Shown piece by piece: positions 9,803 to 17,974 of a stretch of DNA of 64,000 bases. The DNA comes from Mycolicibacterium hassiacum DSM 44199 (GTDB lineage Bacteria > Actinomycetota > Actinomycetes > Mycobacteriales > Mycobacteriaceae). The position numbers and the translations under genes were made by a program. The notes under the pieces were generated by a model, which saw only the letters and a program-made list of their open reading frames with translations, made no database searches and was not told where the DNA came from. The stretch's first letter is position 1, and each line of letters starts with the position of its first letter. The stretch lies in NCBI RefSeq assembly GCF_900603025.1, contig NZ_LR026975.1, positions 124,001 to 188,000 on the forward strand, written 5' to 3'.

Positions 9803-11161
9803 TCACACGTCGAGCAGGTAGCGGTCGACTTCCCACTGGGTCACCACGCTGTGATAGCTGTCCCACTCCTCGGTCTTCATGGCGATGTAGTCGCGGATGA
9901 ATCCCGCGGAGAACGTCTCGGCGACCAGTGGGTCGGCGGCGAAGGCCTCGATGGCCTCCAGCAGGGTGCGCGGCAGCCGGTCCTCGGCCGGCGCGAAGCG
10001 ATTCCAGTCGCTGGTGTCGTCGGCGACCGGATCGCCCGGGTGCAGGCCGAGTTCGATGCCCTCCAGGCCCGCGGCCAGGGTGAACGCCGCGGCCAGGTAC
10101 ATGTTCGCGGTCATGTCGACCGCGCGGTTCTCGATGCACGGCCGATTGCCCGGCAGCCGCAGCATGCACGAGCGGTTGTTGGTGCCGTAGCGCGCCCACA
10201 CCGGGGCCCACGACACCGAACCGTCCTTGAGCTTGGGGGTCAACCGCTTGTAGGAGTTGACCGTCGGGCAGGTCAGTGCGGTCAGCGCCGACGCGTGGCG
10301 CAGCACGCCGGCGGCGAACGACAGCGCGGTCTTGCTCCAGCCGCCGTCGGCCTCGACGAACACGTTCTCGCCGGTGTCGGTGGACACCAGGCTCATGTTC
10401 ATGTGCGCACCCGACCCCCAGGCCCCGGTCTCCGGTCGGGGCATGAAAGTGACTGTGGCGTCGATCTTCTGCGCCAGCGCGGCCAGCATCAGCCGCAGAT
10501 GGGTGAGTCGGTCGCACATGCCCAGCACGTCGGTGTAGGAGAAGTCCAGCTCGTACTGCCCCTCGCCGCCCTCCTGGTCGAAGCTGTACAGGCCGTAGCC
10601 GGAGGCGTCCATGTGCTGGGCCAGCTCGGCGAAGAACTCCAGCGAGTCGATCACCGACCGGGCGTCATAGGCCGGGGTCGGTTCGATGATCGACGAGGAG
10701 AACCGCGGCACCAGGTCGGGCAGGGCGCTGGTGCGGTAGACGTAGAACTCGGTCTCGACGCCCAGGTTCATCGCGAACCCCATGTCGGCGGCCTTGGCGA
10801 CGACCTTCTTCAGCGCCGAGCGGGGGCAGTTCTCCCACGGTTCCCGCGTCTCGCCGCGCACGAGATCGGCGTTGAAGTAGGCGATGCGGGGGTCCCAGGA
10901 CAGGATGCGCAGGGTGTCCGGATCGGGCAGGCCCACGCATTCGTCCTCGGCCGGGTTCATCGCGCCCAGCCCGCCGATGCCGCGCGGGGTGTAGTGCTCC
11001 GACCCGGCGAGCATGTCGGGCAGGTGCTTGATCGGGACGACCTTGCTCTTCGGTTTGCCGTTGACGTCCACCCACGCGGCCATGGCGAACTGGACGCCCT
11101 GCTCGGCCAGTCGGGCGGCCAGGGCCGCGTGGCCGTCGTGCTTCTCGTAGAGGGTCTTCAT
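9803..11161 (-). CDS. Glutamine-synthetase-like ligase (GlnT / gamma-glutamylamide synthetase group)
   Basis: About 452 residues from ATG 11161 (MKTLYEKHDG); GTG 11170 is an alternative. Metal and substrate motifs of the glutamine synthetase fold are present: GVETEFYV, SFDQEGGEGQYELDF, GSGAHMNMSL, ARYGTNNRSCMLRLPG and ENRAVDMTANMYLAAA. The sequence belongs with GlnT and gamma-glutamylmethylamide synthetase-type enzymes rather than housekeeping GlnA. Such ligases join an amine to glutamate with ATP, either for nitrogen assimilation or as the first step of amine breakdown. As first gene of the operon, next to an amino-acid transporter and a Rieske oxygenase, a catabolic ligase is more likely than a nitrogen-assimilation enzyme. 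This is inference. Confidence 0.83.
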   Translation of the reverse strand: MKTLYEKHDGHAALAARLAEQGVQFAMAAWVDVNGKPKSKVVPIKHLPDMLAGSEHYTPRGIGGLGAMNPAEDECVGLPDPDTLRILSWDPRIAYFNADLVRGETREPWENCPRSALKKVVAKAADMGFAMNLGVETEFYVYRTSALPDLVPRFSSSIIEPTPAYDARSVIDSLEFFAELAQHMDASGYGLYSFDQEGGEGQYELDFSYTDVLGMCDRLTHLRLMLAALAQKIDATVTFMPRPETGAWGSGAHMNMSLVSTDTGENVFVEADGGWSKTALSFAAGVLRHASALTALTCPTVNSYKRLTPKLKDGSVSWAPVWARYGTNNRSCMLRLPGNRPCIENRAVDMTANMYLAAAFTLAAGLEGIELGLHPGDPVADDTSDWNRFAPAEDRLPRTLLEAIEAFAADPLVAETFSAGFIRDYIAMKTEEWDSYHSVVTQWEVDRYLLDV

Positions 11162-11170
11162 GATTGGCAC

Positions 11171-11303
11171 CCGCGCTCTGAATCGAACTACAACGGTAAG
11201 GTGCCAAAAGAGTACGGTTGTTCATATTTCATAGCTGTGAACAAGTCGTAAAACGAAGAGATTTGTCGGTTAAAGTTTGAATATCGAAGACAGGAGGGGC
11301 GTG
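11171..11303. promoter_or_regulatory. Divergent promoter region of the ligase operon and the AsnC gene
   Basis: This 133-bp gap between divergent genes is much more AT-rich than its surroundings. It holds a perfect 7-bp inverted repeat, TTGTTCA at 11218-11224 and TGAACAA at 11238-11244, with centres 20 bp apart, about two helical turns. An AGGAGG ribosome-binding site at 11292-11297 lies 6 bases before ATG 11304 of the regulator. The inverted repeat is a good candidate for the AsnC/Lrp operator controlling both directions. No -35/-10 pair could be assigned with confidence. Confidence 0.55.
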
Positions 11304-11819
11304 ATGACGGACATTGTCGAGGCGAAAACGGCCAAGCGCGCGCCGGCGCGCCCGCCCGCCGCCGACCGCAAGCCCCTGCTCGACGAGTTGGACCGGCAGA
11401 TCATCCGGTGCCTGCAGAGCAACGCCCGGATGCCGAACACCGAGATCGCTCGCGCCCTCAACGTCACCGAGACCACGATCCGCAACCGGGTCAACCGGCT
11501 CCTCGACGAGGACCTGATCGAGATGGTCGCGCTGATCACGCCGAAGGCCAAGGACGCCACGGTATCCGCGTTCATCAGCGTGTTCGTGGCGCCCGATGCG
11601 GTCGAGGAGGCGATCCGGGTGCTCAAACCCCGCCCGGAGGTGCGCTACCTCGGGCGGATGCTGTGGCGGTCGCAGATCCTGATGGAGACGTTCTTCACCG
11701 ACCACGACCACCTGCTGGCGTTCCAGGACGAATGCCTGGGCCGGCTGCCCGGTGTGCAGGCCGTCGACACCTCGCTGGTGCTGAAGGTGGAGAAACTGTC
11801 CTACGAGTGGGAGATCTAG
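11304..11819 (+). CDS. Lrp/AsnC-family transcriptional regulator
   Basis: 171 residues from ATG 11304, chosen because AGGAGG ends 6 bases upstream; GTG 11301 is too close to it. Residues 28-80 are the DNA-binding domain (LDELDRQIIRCLQSNARMPN, then the recognition helix region VTETTIRNRVNRLL). The remainder is the ligand-sensing RAM domain. These proteins sense amino acids or related small molecules and bind spaced palindromes as oligomers. It is divergent from the seven-gene operon at 3417-11161 and is its most likely regulator, probably responding to the transported or degraded compound. Confidence 0.9.
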   Translation: MTDIVEAKTAKRAPARPPAADRKPLLDELDRQIIRCLQSNARMPNTEIARALNVTETTIRNRVNRLLDEDLIEMVALITPKAKDATVSAFISVFVAPDAVEEAIRVLKPRPEVRYLGRMLWRSQILMETFFTDHDHLLAFQDECLGRLPGVQAVDTSLVLKVEKLSYEWEI

Positions 11820-11847
11820 CGGCCCGTCCGGGGACTCACCGGAAACA

Positions 11848-12798
11848 TCAGGCCGTCCGGCGGTTGAACGCCGCCGCGAACGTCGTCGCCAGATCCGCTG
11901 CGCGCCGCCGGTATTCGTCGCCACTGAGGCCGCTGTCGCCGCGGGCGAACCGCGACGCCAGCCGCGCCAGCGCATCGGCACCCTCGTTGAGCGGCTCGCC
12001 GGTGTGCGCCTTGACCCACACCGGATGGATCCGGTCGCGTTCGGCGTGGATCATGCGCTGGGCGGCGACCAGACCCGGCGTCCTGCCGTTCCTGCGCACC
12101 ACGGTGTAGCCCTCGGGCAGCACGAAGTCGCCGTCCAGCCAGCGCCGCACCATGGCGATGGCGGGTCTGCAGTCGCTGAGGATGGTGATCTCGCGGCCGC
12201 GGAAGTACTCCACCGCCTTGGCGATTGCGCGCAATTCGGCGACCAGCACCACCTTGGAGCCGATCTGTTTCGTGTCGTGCCGAAAACCCAGCAGGCCGTA
12301 CTCGCCGCTGGACGCCAGCCACCCGAACCCGGTCACCCGGCCGCGCACCGAACCGTCGGTCGCCACCGTCACCGAGGCCGGCGGCGCCGCCGTGCGGGCC
12401 GGCACGAGGCCCTCCCGCGCGGCGGTCATCAGCGGTTCGTCGGCGAGCGTCGGCCGCTCCAGGAACACCCCCGGCATCAGCACCGGGATCTCCTCGCGCA
12501 GCGCCCACAGCGCACTGCGCCGCGGCAGCTGCACGACGATCCGCAGCCGCTCGGCGTCGGCCTGCGCCCGCACCCGCTTGATCGCGTCGAGCAGCGCCGA
12601 CTCCGCCCCCTCGGCGGCCACCGTTCCGGCCCAGCTCTGCGTCGGTGAGCAGGCCGAATAGCGGTAGCTCCCGCCCCGGCCGGCGACCACGACCGCCACC
12701 GAGGTGGCCGGCCGCGGACGTGGCCGCACGAGATCCTTCCGCGGCGGCCGAGCCACCGGCTTCGGTGCCCGCCGCGGCCTCGTGGTGTCGGTGCCCAT
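11848..12798 (-). CDS. RNase H-like domain protein
   Basis: 316 residues from ATG 12798 (MGTDTTRPRRAP). A basic, Pro/Arg-rich N-terminal tail of about 40 residues is followed by a region without a recognised domain (about 45-165). A C-terminal RNase HI fold follows, with ordered acidic residues VTVATDGSV, VAELRAIAKAVEYF, ITILSDCRPAIAM and VKAHTGEPLNEGADALAR, so the D-E-D-D quartet appears complete. RNase HI removes RNA from RNA:DNA hybrids. The N-terminal half is not the hybrid-binding domain I would expect for a classic housekeeping enzyme, so the substrate may differ. Confidence 0.75.
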   Translation of the reverse strand: MGTDTTRPRRAPKPVARPPRKDLVRPRPRPATSVAVVVAGRGGSYRYSACSPTQSWAGTVAAEGAESALLDAIKRVRAQADAERLRIVVQLPRRSALWALREEIPVLMPGVFLERPTLADEPLMTAAREGLVPARTAAPPASVTVATDGSVRGRVTGFGWLASSGEYGLLGFRHDTKQIGSKVVLVAELRAIAKAVEYFRGREITILSDCRPAIAMVRRWLDGDFVLPEGYTVVRRNGRTPGLVAAQRMIHAERDRIHPVWVKAHTGEPLNEGADALARLASRFARGDSGLSGDEYRRRAADLATTFAAAFNRRTA

Positions 12799-13108
12799 GT
12801 CCAGGACTCTAGGAGCGGGGTGTGACATCCGCCGGGCCGAAACGCCGGTCGGGCCTCGCACCGCCGGGTCGGGCAACCGCGTCGATCACCGGGAGGCGCC
12901 GGCCGGGCATTCACGGTGATTCAAACCATGGCCTGCGCGCCGGCCGTCGCGCACGCTGGGAAGTCATGGGCGTCGACGGGGCGGTCGTGGACAGCGAACG
13001 GGTGAAAACCACCCGGGGCCGGCGCTCCGACCCGACCGCCCGGCCGTGGGCACCGCGTGGACTCGACTCGATCCGACGTGAGAGAGCTGCACTTGCGGGA
13101 GATGCGTC
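12799..13108. other. 310-bp divergent intergenic region
   Basis: Between the RNase H-like gene and the flavin monooxygenase gene. It must contain both outward promoters, but no convincing -35/-10 pair or long palindrome was seen. A possible 48-codon frame (12966-13112) covers its right half; its stop overlaps the monooxygenase start codon. Confidence 0.5.
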
Positions 13109-13112
13109 ATGA
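12966..13112 (+). CDS. Possible 48-residue upstream ORF coupled to the monooxygenase
   Basis: An ATG at 12966 opens a 48-residue frame (MGVDGAVVDSERVKTTRGRR and on, ending LAGDAS). Its TGA overlaps the ATG of the downstream gene (ATGA at 13109-13112). A GGGAAG lies just before the ATG but unusually close. No family is recognised and there is no Cys-rich tail as in some actinobacterial sulfur-gene leaders. It may be a translated leader or only a chance frame in GC-rich DNA. Confidence 0.25.
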   Translation: MGVDGAVVDSERVKTTRGRRSDPTARPWAPRGLDSIRRERAALAGDAS

Positions 13113-14479
13113 CCGAACGTGAACTGCACCTTGGCGTCAACGTGCTGTCCGCCGGCATGCACCCAGCAGCCTGGCAGCACCCCGACGTCGACCCGAACTG
13201 GTTCGCCGACCCCGCGTACTGGATCGAGGTGGCGCAGATCGCCGAACGCGGCACCCTCGACGCGCTGTTCATGGCCGACAGCCCGTCGCTGTTCCAGCCG
13301 CCGGACGAGCCGCTGAGCGGCCCGCCGCTGGCGCTGGACCCGATCGTGCTGCTGTCCAGCCTGGCGTCGGTCACCACCCACCTGGGGCTGATCGCCACGG
13401 TGTCGACGACGTTCGAGGAGCCGTACAACCTGGCCCGGCGCATCGCCACCCTCGATCACGTCAGCCGCGGGCGGATCGCCTGGAACGTGGTCACCAGCTA
13501 CGACCCGTACGCCTGGAACAACTTCGGCCACGGCGACGGGCCGCAGCCGCAACCGGACCGGCGCGAACGCTACCGTCGCGCCGCGGAGTTCATCGACGTG
13601 GTGCGCGCGCTGTGGGACTCCTGGGACGACGACGCCGTGCTCGGCGACAAGACCACCGGCGCGTTCAGCCGTCCCGGCGCCATCCGCACCATCGACCACC
13701 GCGGCGAGTTCTTCAGCGTCGACGGGCCGCTGACGCTGCCGCGCTCCCCGCAGGGACATCCGGTGCTGTTCCAGGCCGGCGGCTCCGGCGCCGGGCTGGA
13801 CCTGGCGGCCAAGTACGCCGACGCGGTGTTCGCCGCGCTGGCGTCGCTGCCGGACGCGCAGCGCTACGCCGACGAGCTGCGGTCGCGCACCGTCGCCCAC
13901 GGCCGGCCGTCCGACGCGGTGCGCATCATGCCCGGGCTCGCGTTCGTGCTCGGCAGCACCGAGGAGGAGGCGCGGCGGCGCTACCGCGAGCTCAACGAGC
14001 TGGCCGGCGAGCGGCGGCTGGCGGACCTCGCCCAGCAGCTGTCGGTCGATGTCTCGGAGCTGGAGTTGGACAAGCCGCTGCCGCAGTACCTGCTCGACGG
14101 CGCGGAAAGCGCACGGGCACAGGGCGCCCGCGACATCGTCGTGAACCTGGCGCGGCGGGAGAACCTGACCGTGCGCCAACTGCTCGACCGGGTCATCACC
14201 TGGCACCGGCTGGTGGTGGGCAGCCCGGAGCAGATCGCCGACACCATCGAGGAATGGTTCGTCTCCGGCGCGGTCGACGGCTTCAACCTGATGCCCGACG
14301 TGTTCCCGTCCGGGCTGGAGTTGTTCGTCGACCACGTGGTGCCGATCCTGCGCGACCGGGGCCTGTTCCGCCGCGAGTACCGCACCGCCACCCTGCGCGG
14401 CCACCTCGGGCTGGAGCGGGTGCCGGACCGCTCGGCCCGGCGCGCCCGGAACGCGGTCTCGGCCGCAGCGGTCGGTTGA
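13109..14479 (+). CDS. NtaA/SnaA/DszA-family FMN-dependent monooxygenase
   Basis: 456 residues. The N terminus (LGVNVLSAGMHPAAW, then WFADPAYWIEVAQIAERG) and the core motifs FEEPYNLARRIATLDHVSRG, RIAWNVVTSYD and GHPVLFQAGGSGAG are those of the large luciferase-like monooxygenases. Family members oxidise nitrilotriacetate, EDTA, sulfones or related sulfur compounds with FMNH2 supplied by a separate reductase. It lies on the opposite strand to the sulfur group at 15573-19426 and converges on it, with only about 14 bp between before the IS inserted. A desulfurisation role is inferred from these neighbours. Confidence 0.85.
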   Translation: MTERELHLGVNVLSAGMHPAAWQHPDVDPNWFADPAYWIEVAQIAERGTLDALFMADSPSLFQPPDEPLSGPPLALDPIVLLSSLASVTTHLGLIATVSTTFEEPYNLARRIATLDHVSRGRIAWNVVTSYDPYAWNNFGHGDGPQPQPDRRERYRRAAEFIDVVRALWDSWDDDAVLGDKTTGAFSRPGAIRTIDHRGEFFSVDGPLTLPRSPQGHPVLFQAGGSGAGLDLAAKYADAVFAALASLPDAQRYADELRSRTVAHGRPSDAVRIMPGLAFVLGSTEEEARRRYRELNELAGERRLADLAQQLSVDVSELELDKPLPQYLLDGAESARAQGARDIVVNLARRENLTVRQLLDRVITWHRLVVGSPEQIADTIEEWFVSGAVDGFNLMPDVFPSGLELFVDHVVPILRDRGLFRREYRTATLRGHLGLERVPDRSARRARNAVSAAAVG

Positions 14480-14492
14480 CTCGCGGCGCGGG

Positions 14493-15464
14493 CTAGTTGT
14501 TCTTCACGGGTAGGTTGTGAACGCGTAGGCGGTCGATAGGTGTCATTCCGCCGATGCCGGTGTGGGGTCGGTGGTGATTGTAGTGATGCAGCCAGTGCTG
14601 GTAGGTTCCGGCGCGTTCGGCCTCAGAGCGGTAGGTCTGCGCATAGGCCCATTCAGTGGTCAGGGTGCGGTTGAATCGCTCGACTTTGCCGTTGGTCTGC
14701 GGCCGGTAGGGCCGGGTCCTCTTGTGGGCGATGTCGGGGCCGAGCGCTTCAGCGAAATTCTTTGACCGGTAACAGGATCCATTGTCGGTCAACACCCGCT
14801 TGACGGTAATGCCATGGTCGGCGAAGAACGCGCTGGCGCGTTTCCAGAACCCCGCGGCGGTTTCTTTGCGTTCGTCGGCGAGGTCCTCGGAATACGCCAG
14901 CCGGGAGTGGTCATCAACGGCGTGGTGCAAGAACGTGTATCCCATGCCGCAGCGGTTGCGCCGGCCGGCTTGGCGACCCAGCTTGCGATGGCCGCCCCCG
15001 TCGGGGATGCGGCCCAGTTTCTTGACGTCGACATGGACCAAGTCGCCGGGAGCCGGGTGCTCATAGCGGCGGGGTTTGGGCCGGCGTACCGGCAACCCGG
15101 TGTTCTGGTCCAGGTGCCGCAGCAATGGCATGCGGTAGCGGCGTAACACCGCTTCTACCGTTGACCGCGCCAACCGCAAATGGGCGGCGATACGATGTGG
15201 GCCCCACCGCCGGGTGAAGCGCAGGTTGACGATGCGCCGCTCACGTCGTTTCGGCAACCGCAATGGACTGCGATGCGGCCGGCTGGGCCGGTCTACCATC
15301 GCTGCTTCGCCACCGTCGCGATAACGGTCGGCCCATTTCTTGGCTGTGGCCACCGAACATTGGAACCGCTCAGCAGCGCGCCGCAAACTCCAGCCCTGAT
15401 CAACAACAGCCTGCGCAAGCCGCAACCGCCCACGAGGAGTCAACGAAGCATTAGCGTGGACCAT
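14493..15464 (-). CDS. IS481-family transposase
   Basis: 323 residues from ATG 15464. Order of parts: N-terminal helix-turn-helix (GRLRLAQAVVDQGWSLRRAA, then CSVATAKKWADRYR), a second HTH (RRWGPHRIAAHLRLARSTVE), and a DDE integrase core with Asp in LVHVDVKKLG, Asp in VLTDNGSCYRS and Glu in NGKVERFNRTL. It cuts and joins the IS ends. The frame is intact and of normal length. The TAG stop is formed by the target CTAG just outside the IS end at 14493-14496, so the element relies on its insertion site to end its own gene. Confidence 0.93.
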   Translation of the reverse strand: MVHANASLTPRGRLRLAQAVVDQGWSLRRAAERFQCSVATAKKWADRYRDGGEAAMVDRPSRPHRSPLRLPKRRERRIVNLRFTRRWGPHRIAAHLRLARSTVEAVLRRYRMPLLRHLDQNTGLPVRRPKPRRYEHPAPGDLVHVDVKKLGRIPDGGGHRKLGRQAGRRNRCGMGYTFLHHAVDDHSRLAYSEDLADERKETAAGFWKRASAFFADHGITVKRVLTDNGSCYRSKNFAEALGPDIAHKRTRPYRPQTNGKVERFNRTLTTEWAYAQTYRSEAERAGTYQHWLHHYNHHRPHTGIGGMTPIDRLRVHNLPVKNN

Positions 15465-15571
15465 GAGGACCTCTCGGTAATCGGATGTGCGTGTTTGGTA
15501 ACCACACCGATACCGGAGGTCCTCACCTACTTCCGCTCACCACGCCGTTCACAACCTGTCTGGGAGTTACA
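14498..15571 (-). mobile_element. IS481-family insertion sequence, complete
   Basis: About 1074 bp. The ends form an imperfect inverted repeat: left 14498 TGTTCTTCACGGGTAGGTTG, right (read inward) TGTAACTCCCAGACAGGTTG, with a perfect 12-bp stretch (14512-14523 and 15546-15557). Each outer edge abuts GCTAG (14492-14496 and 15572-15576), matching the NCTAGN target preference and CTAG duplication known for IS481 of Bordetella. The element carries one intact transposase gene and sits in the short gap between two convergent genes, so it probably broke neither. Exact edges are uncertain by one or two bases. Confidence 0.85.
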
Positions 15572-15572
15572 G

Positions 15573-16799
15573 CTAGAGCTGGCCGTGCCGGGGCGGACGG
15601 GCGCCGGTCAGGGTGTAGCGGCCGATGTGCTGCAGCTTCCAGCGGGTCGGGTCGTGCAGGGTGTGGGTGCGCGCGTCGCGCCAGTAGCGCGACAGATTGT
15701 CCGACGCCGACGTGCAGCGGGTGCCGCCCAGCTCGAACAGCGCATTCGACGCCGCCAGCGCGGCACGCACCGCCGCCACCTTGGCCGTAGCCACCGCGAT
15801 CGACGCCTCCGCGGCCGACTCCTCGGTGAGGTTCGCGGTCGCGGCGTCCACCGCGCGGGCCGCGGTCTCCAGCAGGGCCTGCGCGGCCCGAACCGTCACC
15901 GTCAACTCGCCGGCCACCGTCAGCAGGGTGGGGTCGTCGACCGCGCGGTCGACACCGGCCTCGAAGTGCGGTCGCGCCCGGTGCGCCTGACGCACCCCGG
16001 CGGCCAGCGCACCGGTGGCGATACCGACGTCGATCGCGGTGTGCAGCAACTGCGCCCGCGCACCGTAGAGGGTCGGTCCGGCGAAGATCGGCGAGTACGG
16101 CACCACCCGGTCGGCGGGCACCGCGACATCGTCGAGGGTGACGGTGCCGGACGCGGTGGTGCGCTGTCCCATGCCGTCCCAGTCGTCGATCACCGACAGT
16201 CCCGGGGTGTCACGGGGCACGAACGCGACCGCCTTCGGTGTCTGCGGCGTCGGGGCGCAGCAGTCGTCGGTCAACGAGGCGCGCACCAGCACCCAGTCGG
16301 CGAACAACGCTCCGGTGCAATAGAACTTGCGCCCGCGCAGCAGGTAGTCGCCGGACGGGCGGCGCACCAGCGTCGTGGTGTCCAGGTCGGTGCGGTGCGG
16401 TCCGCGCTCGACCTGCGCGTTGGCCAGCAGCGCGCCGTCGAGCACCTGCCGGTAGAAGTAGGCCTGCTGCTCGGGGGTGCCCTGCAGCCACAGCGCCTCC
16501 AGAAACACGAAGTGCGAGTGCGGGATCTGCGCCAGCGACGGGTCGGCCTGTGCGATCAGCCGGAACACCTCGGCGAGCACCGCCGCCGACGCCGCGATGC
16601 CGCCGTGTTCGGCCGGCACCGTCAGCGCCAGCAGACCGGACTGCTTCAGCGCGGCCACCTGCTCGTGCGGCAACACCCGCGCGGCGTCGCGGTCGGCGGC
16701 CCCGGTGTCGAACTCGTCGGCCAGCTTGGCCGCAACGTCGAGGGCCTCCTCCGGGGAGGTGAGCACCGCGGCGTTCGTCGACACCGGGCCTGCGGTCAC
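15573..16799 (-). CDS. SfnB/DszC-type acyl-CoA-dehydrogenase-fold flavoprotein
   Basis: 408 residues from GTG 16799, overlapping the stop of the monooxygenase gene (GTGA). Features of the fold include LTVPAEHGGIAASAAVLAEV, PHSHFVFLEAL, LRGRKFYCTGALFADWVLV and the C-terminal TRCTSASDNLSRYWRDARTH with a typical end RPPRHGQL. This branch (SfnB, DszC) uses flavin to oxidise organosulfur compounds rather than acyl-CoA. The gene is cotranscribed with two luciferase-like monooxygenases, which supports sulfur scavenging. Its TAG stop coincides with the CTAG next to the IS end, but the C terminus looks native. Confidence 0.85.
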   Translation of the reverse strand: MTAGPVSTNAAVLTSPEEALDVAAKLADEFDTGAADRDAARVLPHEQVAALKQSGLLALTVPAEHGGIAASAAVLAEVFRLIAQADPSLAQIPHSHFVFLEALWLQGTPEQQAYFYRQVLDGALLANAQVERGPHRTDLDTTTLVRRPSGDYLLRGRKFYCTGALFADWVLVRASLTDDCCAPTPQTPKAVAFVPRDTPGLSVIDDWDGMGQRTTASGTVTLDDVAVPADRVVPYSPIFAGPTLYGARAQLLHTAIDVGIATGALAAGVRQAHRARPHFEAGVDRAVDDPTLLTVAGELTVTVRAAQALLETAARAVDAATANLTEESAAEASIAVATAKVAAVRAALAASNALFELGGTRCTSASDNLSRYWRDARTHTLHDPTRWKLQHIGRYTLTGARPPRHGQL

Positions 16800-17965
16800 C
16801 GGGAGCCGCTCACGAACGGGATCGACGCCGGTGCCGTCGCGGGTGCGGCGTCCTTGTACAGGCCGCGCTCGCGGAGCACCGGCACCACGCCCTCACCGAA
16901 CCAGTACAGCTCCTCCAGGTGCGGATACCCGGAGAGGATGAACTCTTCGATACCGAGTTCGGCGTAGTCGGCGATCCGGTCGGCCACCTCGAGGTGGCTG
17001 CCGACCAGCGCCGTGCCGGCGCCGCCGCGGACCAGCCCCACCCCGGCCCACAGGTTCGGGGCGATCTCCAGCGAGCGGGCGTCGTGCCAGGTGCCGTTGC
17101 GCCGCTGCTCCTCGTGCAGCGCCAGCATCCGCTTCTGCCCCTCGGACTGGCTGCGGTGCAACCCCTCCTGGGTCTTGCGCACGGTCTCCTCGTCGAGCGC
17201 GGCGAGCAGCTTGCCGGCCTGCGCCCACGCCTCCTCGGAGGTGTCGCGGGAAATGGTGTGCAGCCGGATGCCGAAGCGGATCTGGCGGCCCTCCTGCTCG
17301 GCCAGGCCGCGAATCCAGGCGATCTTGTCGCGCACCGCGTCCAGCGGCTCACCCCAGGTCAGGTACACGTCGGCGTGCCGGGCGGCGACCGGGCCCGCCG
17401 CGGCCGAGCTGCCGCCGAAGTACAGCGGGGGAATCGGGTTCGGCGGCGTCGGGACCGTCGCGCCCTCGACCTTGACGTACTCGCCGTCGTACGACACCGT
17501 CTCACCGGCCCACAGCCGGCGGACCACCTCGAGGAACTCGTCGGCCCGCCGGTAACGGCTGTCCTTGTCGAGGTAGTCGCCGAACGAGCGCTGCTCGTGC
17601 GCCTCGCCGCCCACCACCACGTTGAGCAGGATGCGCCCCGGCTGGTGGCGGGCGAAGGTCGCGGCCATCTGCGCCGACAGCGTGGGGCTGACCAGGCCGG
17701 GGCGGAACGCCACCAGGAATCCCAAAGATGTGGTCTCCCTAGCCAACAGCGAGGCGGTGATGAACGAGTCCTCGCACCAGGCGCCGGTGGGGATGAGCGC
17801 CGCGGTGAACCCGAACGACTCGGCGGCCCGCACGATGGACGCCAGGTAGTCGATCGAGGCGTCCCGGTCACCGTGGGCCGCGCCGATCGGGGTGCCGTGA
17901 CCGCCGCCGACGATCAACCGGCTGTCGCCGTAGGTGGGCAGAAACCAGTGCAGCTGGATCGTCAT
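16796..17965 (-). CDS. SsuD-like FMN-dependent alkanesulfonate/sulfone monooxygenase
   Basis: 389 residues from ATG 17965, with GGAG 7-8 bases upstream. The start IQLHWFLPTYGDSR and the motifs FIGURE-like core SLGFLVAFRPGLVSPTLSAQ, ARHQPGRILLNVVVGGE, SYDGEYVKVEGA and FGGSSAAAGPVAARHADVYL match SsuD/SfnG-type enzymes. These use FMNH2 and oxygen to release sulfite from alkanesulfonates or sulfones. It lies 9 bp after the DszA-like gene and overlaps the SfnB-like gene, so the three are one transcription unit. No FMN reductase gene or SsuABC transporter is seen here. Confidence 0.85.
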   Translation of the reverse strand: MTIQLHWFLPTYGDSRLIVGGGHGTPIGAAHGDRDASIDYLASIVRAAESFGFTAALIPTGAWCEDSFITASLLARETTSLGFLVAFRPGLVSPTLSAQMAATFARHQPGRILLNVVVGGEAHEQRSFGDYLDKDSRYRRADEFLEVVRRLWAGETVSYDGEYVKVEGATVPTPPNPIPPLYFGGSSAAAGPVAARHADVYLTWGEPLDAVRDKIAWIRGLAEQEGRQIRFGIRLHTISRDTSEEAWAQAGKLLAALDEETVRKTQEGLHRSQSEGQKRMLALHEEQRRNGTWHDARSLEIAPNLWAGVGLVRGGAGTALVGSHLEVADRIADYAELGIEEFILSGYPHLEELYWFGEGVVPVLRERGLYKDAAPATAPASIPFVSGSR

Positions 17966-17974
17966 GGTGTTCTC

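Noticed and set aside
3417-11161. Aniline- or isopropylamine-type degradation operon
   Set aside because: GS-like ligase and Rieske gene fit in part, but there is no Rieske beta subunit, ring-cleavage dioxygenase, or glutamyl-amide hydrolase of those pathways.
9662-11251. 529-codon plus-strand frame opposite the glutamine-synthetase-like gene
   Set aside because: Low-complexity translation without motifs; the minus strand carries conserved catalytic residues.
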